A stretch of 64,000 bases of DNA from Streptococcus sp. 29896 (GTDB taxonomy: Bacteria > Bacillota > Bacilli > Lactobacillales > Streptococcaceae). The notes under the pieces were generated by a model. That model made no database searches. It had not been told where the DNA came from and was given only the letters and a program-made list of their open reading frames with translations. Positions within the stretch are counted from its first letter, which is position 1; each line of letters opens with the position of its first letter. The position numbers and the translations under genes are program-made. The stretch spans positions 1,364,001 to 1,428,000 of the forward strand of contig NZ_CP118733.1 in the NCBI RefSeq assembly GCF_032594915.1, given 5' to 3'. Shown one piece after another: positions 18,412 through 29,212 of this stretch.

Positions 18412-20484
18412 TTAATTCATTGGGTAAAGTGAATGGTATAGATTAATAATTTCTGTCACAATGGTTTTGCTGGTCGCAGAATTCAAGTCAGTCAAATTTG
18501 GTAGAACAACTGCAACAGCAATCTTAGGATTATCACTTGGTGCATAGGCCACGATATTGGTGTTGACCGCATCTAGGACCTGACCGCTGGCATCTGTAAC
18601 AAAGGTTTCAGCAGTACCTGTCTTTGCACTAATGGAAACAACTGCTCCACTTGCAATAGCCTTACCAGTTGTATAGGAGTCCGTCCCATTGACAACATTG
18701 TAAAAACCTTCTTTCAGATAGGCCATATTTTCATCTGAAATTGCAACTTGATTGAGCTCCTTACCTTGGACTGTTTCAATCAAGTCCCCTAGTCCACCTG
18801 TGTCAGAGTTACCATAGATGCCTTCCACAAGGTGGGGAGAAATCCGACTGCCGCCGTTAGCAATGGTGGCAGCATATTGAGCCATTTGCATAGGCGTATA
18901 GTTGTCAAACTGACCAAATGAGTTGGTCAAATAATTAGCGATTGTATAGTCTGCTGGAACATAACCAGTTGACTCAACCGGCAGGTCAATCCCTGTCTCT
19001 ACACCAAGCCCAAATTCCCCAAAGACCTTTCGAAGGGTCTCCATTGAGGTAGCCAGCTGGTCTGTCTCAGCAAGAGTCATCCCAGGAACATAGGGCTGGC
19101 CCAAGATGTTCAAGGCAATTTGAATCATGTAGGTATTGGAAGAGAATTCCAGAGCTTGAACAGCTGAGATGGAGCGATTCCCATAGGCTGTAAACCAAGA
19201 TGTAATTGGATTTGAGCCGGCAAACTGAATAGCTTGGTCTGTCAGAACCTGATTGCCGCTTAAAACACCAGATTCCCAACCAGCTGTAATGGTGGCTGCC
19301 TTGACAATAGATCCTGGAACAAAGACATTGGTAATGGTTCCCAAGGCATTTTCAGCTACCTGATTGGTGGCACTATCATGGCTATAACCTGACATAGCCA
19401 ACACTGCCCCAGTTGAAGGTTCCAAGGCAACTGCATAGATTCCCTGCGAATAAGTAGCAGAACCCTTGGCCAATTCACTATCAAAATGTTTTTTCAAGAT
19501 AGCATTGACCCCATTTTGGAAGGCCAGGTCAATGGTCAATTTGATATTGTTACCCTTGCTTCCTTCCTGAATCGTTTCAATACTTTCGACATTACCATTT
19601 CGGTCCAGATTGATTTCTTTCTTTTCTCGGGTCCCTTGCAAGACTTCTTCATACTGCTTTTCCAAATATGCTGTACCGACACGGTCGTTGAGTGAATAGC
19701 CTTTTGCCAAATACTCTGCCGCATCTTCCTGGGGAAGTCCTGCCTGTTGACTGGTTACTGTTCCGATAATCGAAGCCAAGGTCGTCCCAAGAATAACCCT
19801 TTCCCAGCTGGTTGTGGTTGAAATCCCTGATAATTGGTCTTCGTGAGCTGCAATCAAGGCCACCTGCTCTGCCGACAAAGCATCTGTCACCAGATTCACC
19901 GTCTCAAAGAAGGATGCCCCATTCATCTGTGAATAGAGTTCAACTGCCTTTAATTCCTCATCGGAATACTGAAGCAGATTCTTGTCAAGACTGGCTACTG
20001 CATTGGTATAAATCACAGACTCGCTAAGGTTGTTTCCATCCGTATCATAGCGTTGATCGGACGGTAAGGCAGCAACCACTTGACGATAAATTTCTGGATC
20101 CGCCAAGTAATAATCTGCCTTGTCTCGTTCAGAAACTTGAACATCTGAAACCGTTACATAATCCAACAATTTTTGTGCAACTGTCCTCATTTCCAGGGCA
20201 GTCATGGTATTAGAGCGGGTAAAGGATGCTACCTGTTTCATTTCATTTTCAACCAAGGCTTGGCCTTTGGCATCATAGATTTGACCCCGAACAGAGCTAG
20301 TTGTAATCACTTTTTGACTGGCACTGGCCAATTTACTTGCGTAGTAATCCTTGTTGACCAACTGCATATCTGCCAAACGGCCAATCAAAACCGTAAATAA
20401 CAAAATAACCGTTGCAAAAAGGATATTCAAACGATTGGGGATGACTTGGTCATCCCGCTTATTGTCATGTTTTTTCTTCGCCAA
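18412..20484 (-). CDS. pbp2B: Penicillin-binding protein 2B
   Basis: 690 aa class B transpeptidase needed for elongation-phase cell-wall synthesis. One N-terminal membrane anchor (about residues 20-40) precedes the dimerisation domain and the transpeptidase domain. Active-site motifs are SIVK at 392-395, SSN at 448-450 and KTG at 621-623. SSN is followed by Thr451; Ala at the matching site is a known beta-lactam resistance change in pneumococcus, so this position looks unaltered. The first motif reads SIVK rather than the more usual SVVK. Confidence 0.96.
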   Translation of the reverse strand: MAKKKHDNKRDDQVIPNRLNILFATVILLFTVLIGRLADMQLVNKDYYASKLASASQKVITTSSVRGQIYDAKGQALVENEMKQVASFTRSNTMTALEMRTVAQKLLDYVTVSDVQVSERDKADYYLADPEIYRQVVAALPSDQRYDTDGNNLSESVIYTNAVASLDKNLLQYSDEELKAVELYSQMNGASFFETVNLVTDALSAEQVALIAAHEDQLSGISTTTSWERVILGTTLASIIGTVTSQQAGLPQEDAAEYLAKGYSLNDRVGTAYLEKQYEEVLQGTREKKEINLDRNGNVESIETIQEGSKGNNIKLTIDLAFQNGVNAILKKHFDSELAKGSATYSQGIYAVALEPSTGAVLAMSGYSHDSATNQVAENALGTITNVFVPGSIVKAATITAGWESGVLSGNQVLTDQAIQFAGSNPITSWFTAYGNRSISAVQALEFSSNTYMIQIALNILGQPYVPGMTLAETDQLATSMETLRKVFGEFGLGVETGIDLPVESTGYVPADYTIANYLTNSFGQFDNYTPMQMAQYAATIANGGSRISPHLVEGIYGNSDTGGLGDLIETVQGKELNQVAISDENMAYLKEGFYNVVNGTDSYTTGKAIASGAVVSISAKTGTAETFVTDASGQVLDAVNTNIVAYAPSDNPKIAVAVVLPNLTDLNSATSKTIVTEIINLYHSLYPMN

Positions 20485-20589
20485 ACTTTTACCTCATTCT
20501 AGAAAAGTACAGTTTTAATTATAACACAAGGACGACTGATTTTTCTATTTCCTCCTCACCTGCTTTCCGAAAAAAATTCCCGACGCTTG

Positions 20590-20619
20590 CAAAAAAAGAA
20601 GACCTCTACTGAGATCTTG
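20590..20619 (-). terminator. Terminator after vicX
   Basis: AAGATCTC / GAGGTCTT with a 4-base loop followed by CTTTTTTT on the minus strand, ending the vicRKX operon. Confidence 0.75.
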
Positions 20620-20623
20620 TTTA

Positions 20624-21427
20624 TTATATTTTGGTTAAAGCTGTCGCAGTATCAGGGGACGTATCAAAGACGTGGAAGTCTTTACCCACCCCTAAATCAG
20701 CCTGAGCCAATTGATTGACCATGGTCAAATGGGCCAATTCCTTGATATTGTTTTCCTTGGAAAGATGGCCAAGGTAAATTTTCTTGGTTTTATTGCCCAA
20801 GGAACGAATCATAGCATCTGCCCCATCTTCGTTGCACAGGTGGCCCTTGTCAGATAAAATCCGTTGCTTGAGGTTCCAAGAGTAAGAACCCGAACGCAGG
20901 ATCTCAATGTCATGGTTGGATTCAATCAAATAAGCATCCGCATTTTCCACCAAGCCAACCATTCTGTCACTGACATAACCTGTGTCCGTCAAGAGGACAA
21001 AGGATTTGTTGTCCTTCATAAAACGGTAAAACTGGGGATTGGCCGCATCGTGGCTAACGCCAAAAGACTGGATATCCAAATCACCAAAAGTCTTCATGGC
21101 ACCGAGTTCGAAGATATGCTTCTGGGCAACATCGATTTTCCCCAACTTGGTCTCCATAGCCTGCCAAGTCTCCTTGTTGGCATAAATATCCAAACCGTAT
21201 TTTCGAGCAAGGACGCCGATACCATGGATGTGGTCGCTGTGTTCATGTGTCACAAAGATGGCATCTAAATCCTCTGGTTTGCGATCAATTTCTGCCAAAA
21301 GACTCGTGATTTTTTTACCGGAAAGCCCTGCATCAACCAAGAGTTTTTTCTTATCAGTTTCCAGATAGAAGCAGTTGCCGCTCGATCCCGAAGCTAAAAT
21401 ACTATAATTAAATCCCTGTCCTATCAT
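20624..21427 (-). CDS. vicX: VicX/YycJ metallo-hydrolase
   Basis: 267 aa metallo-beta-lactamase-fold protein with the metal-binding THEHSDHIHG motif near residue 60 and an invariant GSSGNC start region. YycJ homologues are linked to DNA mismatch repair or 5'-exonuclease activity; in streptococci vicX is the third gene of the WalRK operon. It starts 6 nt after vicK. Confidence 0.92.
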   Translation of the reverse strand: MIGQGFNYSILASGSSGNCFYLETDKKKLLVDAGLSGKKITSLLAEIDRKPEDLDAIFVTHEHSDHIHGIGVLARKYGLDIYANKETWQAMETKLGKIDVAQKHIFELGAMKTFGDLDIQSFGVSHDAANPQFYRFMKDNKSFVLLTDTGYVSDRMVGLVENADAYLIESNHDIEILRSGSYSWNLKQRILSDKGHLCNEDGADAMIRSLGNKTKKIYLGHLSKENNIKELAHLTMVNQLAQADLGVGKDFHVFDTSPDTATALTKI

Positions 21428-21433
21428 AATCTC

Positions 21434-22783
21434 CTATTCTTCCTCAGTTGCTTCATCCCAGTCATCAAAACTGATATCCTTGCTATAAGGCAAGACGATG
21501 GTAAAGGTCGAACCATGACCATATTCACTCTTGGCCCAGATAAAGCCCTGGTGCTGTTTGATAATTTCTTTAGCAATCGCCAATCCTAAACCTGTCCCCC
21601 CCTGCGCCCGAGACCGAGCCTTGTCAACTCGATAAAAACGGTCAAAGATCCGAGGCAAGTCTGCCTTAGGAATGCCTAGACCTTCATCTGAAATTGACAC
21701 AATCAACTGAGAGTCGGTTGTCTTCATGCTGAAGGTAATCTTGCCCCCGTCTGGCGAATACTTGATGGCATTGTTTAAGATATTGTCGATTACCTGGGTC
21801 ATCTTATCTGTATCAATTTCAACCCAAATCGGTGTAATCTGATAATCACGGACAATGCTGTATTCCTTATCGGTTGATTGACTTTTCATTTGATCAAAAC
21901 GGTTGAGAATAAAGGTCACAAATGCCGTAAAGTTAATCAACTCCACATCCATGGTCCCCACTTGGTTATCAATACGCGATAAACTCAAGAGGTCTGAAAT
22001 CATTCGCATCATGCGGTTGGTTTCTTCCAAAGACACTTTGACAAAACTTGGGGCAACCGCCTCTGTCAAAGCCCCCTCATCAAGCGCCTCCAGATAGGAC
22101 TTAACCGAGGTAAGAGGCGTTCGCAGTTCATGACTGACATTGGATACAAAGAGGCGTCGTTCTCGTTCTTCCTTGGCCTGCTCCGTCATGTCGTGTAAGA
22201 CCACAACCAAACCAGAAATCAAGCCACTCTCACTCCTAATAGTCGCAAAATTAGCACGAAGGGTCAAAAATTCTCCATTTTCATTTGCATGCTCCAAAAC
22301 AACCTCAGGCGTTTGGGCCAAGAGTTCTCGGAAGCTATACTTGTCACCTAATTCTAAAATCTCAATCAGACTGGCATTTTCCCCTGATTTTGCCGACAGT
22401 CCCAGTTGCTTTTGAGCCATATCATTGATCATAATGACCCGCCCCATTCGATCCGTCGCCATCACACCATCGCTCATATAGGATAAGATAGAAGAAAGAC
22501 GTGTTTTTTCTTGGGTTAAATTGTCCTGGGTCAGGCGAATCACTTCTGACAGATCATTCAACGAATTGGTCATATCAGTAATTTCAGGGCTCCCTCTTAA
22601 ATCCAAGACCTCTGAGTAGTCACCAGAAATCAAAGACTGGACCTTAGCATTGAGGAGTTTGATTTGCCGATTGTCCTTGTGGTTTTCCAAAAGCAGCACT
22701 GTCAAGGCGATGACAAAGCCGATGATGATCACAATAAACCAAAATTCTGCCGTTGTGATCAGATAACGTAATTGATTAATCAT
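21434..22783 (-). CDS. vicK: Sensor histidine kinase VicK (WalK)
   Basis: 449 aa. The streptococcal WalK layout is clear: a single membrane helix (about residues 13-32) with almost no outside domain, HAMP, PAS (about 95-200), then HisKA with H218 in [15 protein letters not shown] and an HATPase domain ([24 protein letters not shown]). It phosphorylates VicR and controls cell-wall homeostasis genes. Its start overlaps the vicR end by 8 nt. Confidence 0.96.
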   Translation of the reverse strand: MINQLRYLITTAEFWFIVIIIGFVIALTVLLLENHKDNRQIKLLNAKVQSLISGDYSEVLDLRGSPEITDMTNSLNDLSEVIRLTQDNLTQEKTRLSSILSYMSDGVMATDRMGRVIMINDMAQKQLGLSAKSGENASLIEILELGDKYSFRELLAQTPEVVLEHANENGEFLTLRANFATIRSESGLISGLVVVLHDMTEQAKEERERRLFVSNVSHELRTPLTSVKSYLEALDEGALTEAVAPSFVKVSLEETNRMMRMISDLLSLSRIDNQVGTMDVELINFTAFVTFILNRFDQMKSQSTDKEYSIVRDYQITPIWVEIDTDKMTQVIDNILNNAIKYSPDGGKITFSMKTTDSQLIVSISDEGLGIPKADLPRIFDRFYRVDKARSRAQGGTGLGLAIAKEIIKQHQGFIWAKSEYGHGSTFTIVLPYSKDISFDDWDEATEEE

Positions 22784-23480
22784 TTCCTTTTATATAGTAG
22801 CCTACGCCACGGCGAGTCAAAATGTATTCTGGACGGCTTGGCAAGTCTTCAATTTTTTCACGCAAACGACGGACTGTCACATCTACTGTACGGACATCCC
22901 CAAAGTAATCGTAACCCCAGACTGTTTCAAGCAAGTGTTCCCGTGTCATCACCTGTCCCAAATGATTGGCCAGATGGTGCAGCAACTCAAACTCACGGTG
23001 GGTCAATTCCAACTCTTTCCCGTGCTTTTTAGCCACAAAGGCATCTGGTACGATGACCAAATCACCAATGACAATTTCAGGAGTCCCCTGGTTGTCACTA
23101 TCGACTTGGGTTTCAGACAATTCACTACGGCGTAAAAGAGCCTTGACACGCGCCTGCAATTCACGATTTGAAAATGGCTTGGTTACATAATCATCTGCCC
23201 CGATTTCCAATCCAATAACCTTATCAAATTCACTGTCCTTAGCCGACAGCATCAAAATCGGTACATTACTGGTCTTACGAATGGTACGTGCCACTTCTAG
23301 CCCATCTATTTCAGGCAGCATCAAATCCAAAATCACAATATCTGGAAATTCTGCTTCAAATCGTTCCAAGGCTTCTTTCCCATCGAAGGCTGTCACGACT
23401 TCATAGCCCTCTCTGGTCATGTTAAACTTGATAATATCGGAGATTGGTCTCTCATCATCAACAACTAGAATTTTTTTCAT
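22776..23480 (-). CDS. vicR: Response regulator VicR (WalR)
   Basis: 234 aa OmpR-family regulator. Receiver domain with phospho-acceptor D52 ([12 protein letters not shown]) and the KP at about 102 ([10 protein letters not shown]), then a winged-helix DNA-binding domain ([20 protein letters not shown]). First gene of vicRKX. A TATAAT lies about 25 nt upstream of the start; a clear -35 box is lacking. Confidence 0.96.
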   Translation of the reverse strand: MKKILVVDDERPISDIIKFNMTREGYEVVTAFDGKEALERFEAEFPDIVILDLMLPEIDGLEVARTIRKTSNVPILMLSAKDSEFDKVIGLEIGADDYVTKPFSNRELQARVKALLRRSELSETQVDSDNQGTPEIVIGDLVIVPDAFVAKKHGKELELTHREFELLHHLANHLGQVMTREHLLETVWGYDYFGDVRTVDVTVRRLREKIEDLPSRPEYILTRRGVGYYIKGND

Positions 23481-23547
23481 GTTAACACCTTTGCATACTT
23501 TTTTACTATTATACCAAAAACACTGACAGATGACACTTTACAAGTCT

Positions 23548-23566
23548 ATGTCATATTTTGTGACAT
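23548..23566. promoter_or_regulatory. GlnR operator
   Basis: ATGTCA-N7-TGACAT matches the GlnR box ATGTNA-N7-TNACAT exactly, within a larger perfect inverted repeat (GTCTATGTCA/TGACATAGAC, 23544-23570). It lies 28-46 bp upstream of the -35 of the amino acid ABC operon. Control by GlnR, which represses glutamine-related genes when nitrogen is plentiful, is strongly suggested. Confidence 0.85.
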
Positions 23567-23593
23567 AGACAACATTAAATTGTCTGAAAATAC

Positions 23594-23622
23594 TTGACTT
23601 TCATTTAGTCCAATGATAAGAT
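23594..23622 (+). promoter_or_regulatory. Promoter of the glutamine ABC operon
   Basis: TTGACT, 17-base spacer, TAAGAT. The predicted start is about 25 nt before an AGGAG ribosome site and the ATG. Confidence 0.7.
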
Positions 23623-23655
23623 GAGACATACTTATTAAAAGGACAGGAGAATACT

Positions 23656-24417
23656 ATGGCCTTAGTTGAATTTAAAAACGTCAATAAATACTATGGAGAC
23701 TATCATGCCCTCCGTGACATCAATCTATCTTTTGAAAAAGGACAGGTCGTTGTTTTACTTGGACCTTCCGGCTCTGGAAAATCAACCCTTATCCGTACCA
23801 TTAATGGTTTAGAAGCAATTGATAATGGAAGTCTCGTGGTCAATGGCCACGATATCTCTTCTACTTCTATCAAAGAATTGGTTGCCCTTCGCAAGGAAGT
23901 CGGCATGGTTTTCCAGCACTTCAACCTCTACCCACACAAGACTGTGTTAGAAAATGTCACTTTAGCTCCCATCAAGGTCTTGGGAATTGACAAGGCAACT
24001 GCTGAAAAAACAGCCCAAAAATATCTTGAATTTGTCAACCTTTGGGACCGCAAAGATTCTTATCCTGCCATGCTCTCCGGTGGACAAAAGCAACGGGTTG
24101 CCATCGCTCGGGGCTTGGCAATGAATCCTGAACTCCTCCTCTTTGACGAACCAACATCTGCCTTAGACCCAGAAACCATCGGAGATGTTCTGGCCGTTAT
24201 GCAAAAGCTGGCACGCGATGGGATGAATATGATTGTCGTGACCCACGAGATGGGCTTCGCCCGTGAAGTAGCGGACCGCATCATCTTTATGGCAGAGGGA
24301 GAAGTCTTGGTCGATACAACAGATGTCAATGATTTCTTCGAAAATCCAACTGAGCCTCGTGCCAAGCAATTCCTCAGCAAGATTATCAACCACGAGTCCG
24401 ACAAGGTAAAACTCTAG
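23656..24417 (+). CDS. glnQ: Polar amino acid ABC transporter ATPase
   Basis: 253 aa. Walker A GPSGSGKST, Q-loop region FQHFNLYPHKTVLENV, signature LSGGQKQR, Walker B LLLFDEPTSALDPE and VVTHEMGF are the hallmarks of GlnQ/HisP-type ATPases. First gene of a four-gene plus-strand operon (ATPase, binding protein, two permeases) behind a consensus GlnR box, so glutamine or glutamate import is the likely job. Confidence 0.92.
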   Translation: MALVEFKNVNKYYGDYHALRDINLSFEKGQVVVLLGPSGSGKSTLIRTINGLEAIDNGSLVVNGHDISSTSIKELVALRKEVGMVFQHFNLYPHKTVLENVTLAPIKVLGIDKATAEKTAQKYLEFVNLWDRKDSYPAMLSGGQKQRVAIARGLAMNPELLLFDEPTSALDPETIGDVLAVMQKLARDGMNMIVVTHEMGFAREVADRIIFMAEGEVLVDTTDVNDFFENPTEPRAKQFLSKIINHESDKVKL

Positions 24418-24427
24418 GAGGCCGCCT

Positions 24428-25267
24428 ATGACAGATAAGAAAATAAATCTCTTCTTGACCATCCGCCTCCTGATCATTAGTTGCTTAGCCCTCTTTTTCA
24501 TCCACCAACCTGTCGCTCAGACAGAAACACCTGCTGAACTCTCGACTAGCGATCAAGTTCAAGCCATCATCGATAGAGGCGTGCTCCGTGTCGGAGTGAA
24601 ACAGGACGTCCCTAACTTTGGATACAAAAACCCTGATACTGGTGAATTCGAGGGAATGGAGATTGACATTGCTCGCAAAATTGCCGATGAATTGGGTGTA
24701 GAGATTGAATTTACCCCTGTTACGGCACAAACTCGCGGACCGCTCTTAGATAATGGTCAAGTCGATATGGTCATCGCAACTTTTACCATCACTGAGGAAC
24801 GTAAACTCCTCTACAATTTCACAACTCCTTACTACACAGATGCCGTTGGCTTCTTGGTCAATAAGGATAGTGGGATTAAGACCTTTACCGACCTAGATGG
24901 AAAGACAATCGGTGTGGCTCAAGGCTCCATTACACGTACCCTCATCTCTGAATTGGCAGACAAGTATGGTATCTCAGTCAATTTTGCAGAGCTTGGTTCT
25001 TATCCAGAACTCTCTGTCTCGCTACGCGCTCACCGTACAGACGCATTTTCTGTAGACCAATCTATCCTTTCTGGGTATATCAGCTCAAAATCTGAACTCA
25101 TGGACTTTAGCTTCTCAGCTTCAGACTATGGTATCGTGACTAAATTATCCAATACGGAGCTTAACGACTACTTAAACAGCCTGGTTGAAGAATGGACAGC
25201 TGACGGTAGTCTTCAAGCCCTCTATGATGCCAATGGCCTCAAACCAGTCACAGAAACTGACGAATAG
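24428..25267 (+). CDS. Amino acid ABC transporter substrate-binding protein
   Basis: 279 aa family-3 solute-binding protein: GVLRVGVKQDVPNFGY opens the domain and MEIDIARKIADELGV and MVIATFTITEERK are diagnostic segments. The N-terminal hydrophobic segment contains IISC, but hydrophobic residues continue for about eight positions after that Cys, so it is not a clean lipobox; membrane tethering by an uncleaved helix is equally possible. It starts 10 nt after glnQ. Confidence 0.88.
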   Translation: MTDKKINLFLTIRLLIISCLALFFIHQPVAQTETPAELSTSDQVQAIIDRGVLRVGVKQDVPNFGYKNPDTGEFEGMEIDIARKIADELGVEIEFTPVTAQTRGPLLDNGQVDMVIATFTITEERKLLYNFTTPYYTDAVGFLVNKDSGIKTFTDLDGKTIGVAQGSITRTLISELADKYGISVNFAELGSYPELSVSLRAHRTDAFSVDQSILSGYISSKSELMDFSFSASDYGIVTKLSNTELNDYLNSLVEEWTADGSLQALYDANGLKPVTETDE

Positions 25268-25281
25268 AAAGGTGAAATAAT

Positions 25282-25980
25282 ATGACAGTTTTTACAACTA
25301 GTCCTTACGCTTTGGAAAATTGGCTGTCCTACTTCAATGACTTCCCAATCTTTTTTCAAGGCTTTCTCTTTACCTTAGCCATTTCTGTCGGGGCCTTTAT
25401 CATGGCCATGTTTTTAGGAATTGTCTTTGGTAGTCTCTCTTCAAGTAAAAATAAAGTTTTAAAAATCATCGCACGTGTCTATGTTGAATACTATCAGAAT
25501 ACACCGCTTTTGGTTCAGTTCATGATTGTTTATTATGGACTTCCACTGATTTCAAATTATGTTCTCATGCCATCCATCTACTGGACAGCTGTTATCTGCG
25601 TGGGCCTCTATCACGGTGCCTATATCGCAGAGGTCATTCGTGCAGGGATTGAGGCGGTGCCGACTGGGCAAACTGAAGCCGCACTTTCACAAGGATTTAC
25701 TCAGTCTGAAACCATGCGAATCATCATCTTGCCACAGGCCATTCCGACCATTCTTCCACCTTTGACCAACCAAGTAGTAAACTTAATTAAGAATACGGCT
25801 ACTGTTGCTATTATCTCAGGTGCAGATATCATGTTTATGACAAAATCTTGGTCTGCCATGAATGCCAACTACATCCCAGCCTTTGCTGGTGCTGCTTTCC
25901 TTTACTTCATCATGTGCTTCCCTGTTGCAAGCTGGGGACGTCGCATTGAAGAAAAGAATAAGTCAGCCTTTTCACACTAA
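25282..25980 (+). CDS. Amino acid ABC transporter permease 1
   Basis: 232 aa inner permease of the HisMQ/GlnP type, with about five membrane segments. The EAA-type cytoplasmic loop reads EAALSQGFTQSETMRIIILP; YVEYYQNTPLLVQ is also family-typical. It probably forms a heterodimer with the next gene product. Confidence 0.9.
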   Translation: MTVFTTSPYALENWLSYFNDFPIFFQGFLFTLAISVGAFIMAMFLGIVFGSLSSSKNKVLKIIARVYVEYYQNTPLLVQFMIVYYGLPLISNYVLMPSIYWTAVICVGLYHGAYIAEVIRAGIEAVPTGQTEAALSQGFTQSETMRIIILPQAIPTILPPLTNQVVNLIKNTATVAIISGADIMFMTKSWSAMNANYIPAFAGAAFLYFIMCFPVASWGRRIEEKNKSAFSH

Positions 25981-25994
25981 AAGGAGGTTGAACG

Positions 25995-26654
25995 ATGAAT
26001 TATGTTTTAGAATTACTCAAACCTTCAACCTTCCAACTCTTGTGGAACGGCTTGAAACTCACTCTCTATATTTCCAGTATTTCCGTGGTCTTGTCTGTCC
26101 TGTTTGGTATGATTTTGGCCATCATGCGCAACGGAAAAAATCCAATTTTCAAGTGGATTGCAACCATCTATATCGAATTTGTGCGTAATGTGCCCAACTT
26201 GCTGTGGATTTTCACTGTCTTCTTGGTTTTCCAAATGAAGTCAACGCCTGCTGGTATTACTGCTTTTACCATTTTTACCACGGCAGCCATGGCCGAGATT
26301 ATCCGTGGTGGTCTCAACGCCATCGGACCGGGCCAGACCGAAGCTGGTTTATCACAGGGTTTTACCCCAGTACAAATCATGGTTTATATCATCATGCCAC
26401 AGGCCATTCGCAAGATGCTGCCAGCCATCATCTCGCAGATTGTAACGGTCATCAAGGACACTAGTTTCCTCTACTCCGTTATCGCTCTTCAAGAACTCTT
26501 TGGTGCGAGTCAAATCCTTATGGGACGTTACTTTGAAGCAGAGCAAGTCTTTGCCCTCTACATCATGGTCGCCTTGATTTACTTTAGCATCAACTTTGCC
26601 ATTTCAAGCCTGTCACGTTATGTGGCCAAGTCTTGGGCGAGCAGTATTGAGTAA
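25995..26654 (+). CDS. Amino acid ABC transporter permease 2
   Basis: 219 aa, second HisMQ-type permease with the loop EAGLSQGFTPVQIMVYIIMP and YIEFVRNVPNLL. It begins 14 nt after permease 1 and ends the operon just before a terminator. Confidence 0.9.
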   Translation: MNYVLELLKPSTFQLLWNGLKLTLYISSISVVLSVLFGMILAIMRNGKNPIFKWIATIYIEFVRNVPNLLWIFTVFLVFQMKSTPAGITAFTIFTTAAMAEIIRGGLNAIGPGQTEAGLSQGFTPVQIMVYIIMPQAIRKMLPAIISQIVTVIKDTSFLYSVIALQELFGASQILMGRYFEAEQVFALYIMVALIYFSINFAISSLSRYVAKSWASSIE

Positions 26655-26660
26655 GATTTC

Positions 26661-26686
26661 TCCCAGCCACTCGGTTGGGATTTTTT
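26661..26686 (+). terminator. Terminator of the glutamine ABC operon
   Basis: TCCCAGCC / GGTTGGGA with a 4-base loop and six T on the plus strand. Confidence 0.85.
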
Positions 26687-26692
26687 GCTGTC

Positions 26693-26718
26693 AAAAAAGA
26701 AGCCCTTTTGGACTTCTT
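26693..26718 (-). terminator. Terminator after thrS
   Basis: AAGAAGTCC / GGGCTTCTT stem (one mismatch) with TTTTTT on the minus strand, converging with the operon terminator on the other strand. Confidence 0.75.
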
Positions 26719-26725
26719 ACTTTAT

Positions 26726-28675
26726 TTATTCAGCTTCAGCTGGACGTGATTTGCGAGCAATATCTGCTAGGATATTGTCCACAAATTCTGCAACAGACTG
26801 AGTTTGCGTTGCCTTACTTCCGTAACGACGAACGTTGACTGCATTATCTTCCATTTCCTTGTCACCGACGATGAGCTGGTATGGAATCTTGCTGGTCTGG
26901 CTCTGACGAATCTTGTACTGCATCTTCTCGTTCCGCTCATCCACGTGTACGCGAACGCCACGGTCTTGTAATTCCTTAGCAACCTTCCAAGCGTAATCCA
27001 AATGAGCTTCCACAGAGATCGGAATCATAGTCACTTGAGTTGGAGCCAACCAAGTTGGGAAGGCACCCTTGTAGGTTTCAATCAAGATAGCTGTGAAGCG
27101 TTCCATGGTTGAGATAACACCACGGTGAATCATGACTGGGCGGTGCTCTTCGCCATCAGCACCGATATAAGTCAAACCAAAGCGTTCTGGCAAGAGGAAG
27201 TCCAACTGAATGGTTGACAGAGTTTCCTCGTTACCAAGGGCAGTTTTCACCTGGATATCCAATTTCGGACCGTAGAAGGCTGCTTCACCCTCTGCTTCAA
27301 AGTAGTCCACGCCCATTTCATCCATGGCACCCTTCAACATACGCTGGGCATTTTCCCACATCTCATCGTTGTCATAGTACTTCTCTTTGTCCTCTGGGTC
27401 ACGATAAGACAGGCGGAAACGGTAGTCGTTTAGGTTGAAATCTGCGTACACATCGATAATCAACTGGAGAGCTTTTTTGAACTCTTCTTGGATTTGCTCA
27501 GGTGTCACGAAAATATGACCGTCGTTAAGAGTCATCTCACGCACCCGTTGCAAACCAGTCAATGCACCTGATTTTTCATAGCGGTGCATCATACCAAGCT
27601 CAGCGATACGCACTGGCAATTCACGGTAAGAACGCACATGGTTTTTGTAAACCTGAATGTGGTGAGGGCAGTTCATCGGACGAAGCACAAACTCCTCACC
27701 GTCACCCATGTCCATAGTTGGGAACATATCTTCATGGTAATGATCCCAGTGACCCGAAGTCTTGTAGAGTTCAACCGAAGCCAACGGTGGTGTGTAAACG
27801 TGCTGGTAGCCTGAAGCCAATTCCTTGTCTGTGATGTAACGCTCCAAGGTACGACGGATAGTCGCACCGTTTGGCAACCAGAATGGCAAGCCTTGACCAA
27901 CTTCTTGGCTGATCATGAAGAGATCCAATTCCTTACCAAGTTTACGGTGGTCACGCTCTTTGGCTTCCTCACGCATTTGAAGGTAAGCCTTGAGGTCTTT
28001 CTTGTCAAACCAAGCTGTACCATAAACACGTTGCATCATCGGATTTTCGCTCTTACCACGCCAGTAGGCACCAGCCACATTGAGCAATTCAAAAATCTGG
28101 ATACGGCCTGTTGACGGAACGTGTGGGCCACGGCAGAGGTCAACATATTCACCCTGGGTATAAATAGTCAAACCGCCCTCATCATCAGAGTGCTCGTGAA
28201 TCAATTCCAGCTTATAAGGATCATTTTTGAAAATCTCAAGAGCTTCTTCCTTGGTCACCTCACGGCGTTCTGAAGGGAAGTTTTCCTTGACAATCTTCAT
28301 CATTTCTTCCTGAATACGTGGCAAATCTTCATTTGAAATTTGACCAGCAGCATTGTCCGTGTCATAGTAGAAACCATCCTGAATAGCTGGACCAACCCCC
28401 AACTTGATATCTGGGAAAAGACGACGAGCCGCTTGGGCAAACAAGTGGGCAGCTGAGTGACGCAAGATGTCCAAGGCATCCTCATGGTCAGGCGTTACGA
28501 TTTCAAGCGTACCGTCCTCTTCAATAGCACGAGTAGTGTCAATCAATTTACCATTGAACTTACCAGCAAGAGCCTTTTTCGCCAAAGACTTGCTGATGCT
28601 CTCCGCAATTTCAAAAGTAGTCACACCAGCTTGGTACTCACGAACAGCACCATCTGGGAAAGTAATTTTAAGCAT
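26726..28675 (-). CDS. thrS: Threonyl-tRNA synthetase
   Basis: 649 aa class II synthetase charging tRNA-Thr. TGS domain at the N-terminus ([19 protein letters not shown]), editing/second additional domain ([16 protein letters not shown]), catalytic motif 2 ([17 protein letters not shown]) with MNCPHH, motif 3 near [13 protein letters not shown], and an anticodon-binding domain at the C-terminus. The ATG at 28675 fits family length, but there is no clear Shine-Dalgarno sequence in front of it. A T-box leader lies about 540 nt upstream with a broken small gene in between. Confidence 0.95.
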   Translation of the reverse strand: MLKITFPDGAVREYQAGVTTFEIAESISKSLAKKALAGKFNGKLIDTTRAIEEDGTLEIVTPDHEDALDILRHSAAHLFAQAARRLFPDIKLGVGPAIQDGFYYDTDNAAGQISNEDLPRIQEEMMKIVKENFPSERREVTKEEALEIFKNDPYKLELIHEHSDDEGGLTIYTQGEYVDLCRGPHVPSTGRIQIFELLNVAGAYWRGKSENPMMQRVYGTAWFDKKDLKAYLQMREEAKERDHRKLGKELDLFMISQEVGQGLPFWLPNGATIRRTLERYITDKELASGYQHVYTPPLASVELYKTSGHWDHYHEDMFPTMDMGDGEEFVLRPMNCPHHIQVYKNHVRSYRELPVRIAELGMMHRYEKSGALTGLQRVREMTLNDGHIFVTPEQIQEEFKKALQLIIDVYADFNLNDYRFRLSYRDPEDKEKYYDNDEMWENAQRMLKGAMDEMGVDYFEAEGEAAFYGPKLDIQVKTALGNEETLSTIQLDFLLPERFGLTYIGADGEEHRPVMIHRGVISTMERFTAILIETYKGAFPTWLAPTQVTMIPISVEAHLDYAWKVAKELQDRGVRVHVDERNEKMQYKIRQSQTSKIPYQLIVGDKEMEDNAVNVRRYGSKATQTQSVAEFVDNILADIARKSRPAEAE

Positions 28676-28831
28676 AATATAAGATATAAAGGGCGTTAAG
28701 CGGACACAGACAAAATAGGAAACAGAATGACGACGCAAGTGTCTAGTTCTCGTTTATCTTTTTGGCCCAGTCCGTAGCCCGTATTCAGTTCAACCAAATA
28801 CGGAGGCCCTAGTCCTTTCTATTTTTTATTT
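28676..28831. repeat. Repeat-like intergenic stretch before thrS
   Basis: No ORF. It holds a CCGTATT / AATACGG hairpin and GC-rich blocks unlike the AT-rich leaders nearby, so it looks like an intergenic repeat element. No second copy is seen in this window. Confidence 0.35.
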
Positions 28832-29194
28832 TTAATCCCCAATAACTCTTCTTTTTGAGTTATCAGGTTTCCATTCTTTTTGAATGTCAATATCCAGGCG
28901 GTCAGCTAATTCGATCAACCACCAGATATTTTCTGCCATTTTATGCTCCAAGGTATAGGGCGTTTCATCATAGTAACGACCCTGCTTGGTCATAATCAGG
29001 CGGTTCATATTGCCAATATCGTTTGTCCACAAGTCTTTATTTTAAGTTGTTGAGCTGAAACAGTCTATCCCCAGACTGTTTCACTCCTCAATGGACCACT
29101 CTTTGTCGTGGTGCTTGACCTCCAACTCTCTGTAAGCCTTGCGAATGGCTAGGCAACGGTCAATCGTTTCTTGTGGAATGCTGGTCAACTTCAT
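28832..29194 (-). pseudogene. MazG-like pyrophosphohydrolase gene split by a 48-bp insertion
   Basis: The first part (ATG at 29194, AAGGAG ribosome site) reads MKLTSIPQETIDRCLAIRKA and ends SIEE then TGA at 29081. The second part resumes in the same frame at 29035 with DLWTNDIGNMNRLIMTKQGR and runs to 28832. Joined, they give a roughly 100-residue protein like the small streptococcal MazG-like family, with the typical ENIWWLIELADRLDIDIQ end. The gap between the halves is exactly 48 nt and contains a perfect 10-bp inverted repeat plus in-frame stops. MazG-type enzymes hydrolyse nucleoside triphosphates. Translation of the second half from TTG is possible but unlikely to restore function. Confidence 0.75.
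29036..29083. repeat. 48-bp hairpin insertion in the MazG-like gene
   Basis: TGAAACAGTC / GACTGTTTCA (8-base loop) plus a 20-base AT-rich tail sits between codons that are contiguous in the family. The left part matches a repeated motif near prfC (10865-10896). Confidence 0.6.
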
Positions 29195-29212
29195 CTCCTT
29201 GTTTTGTCAAAA

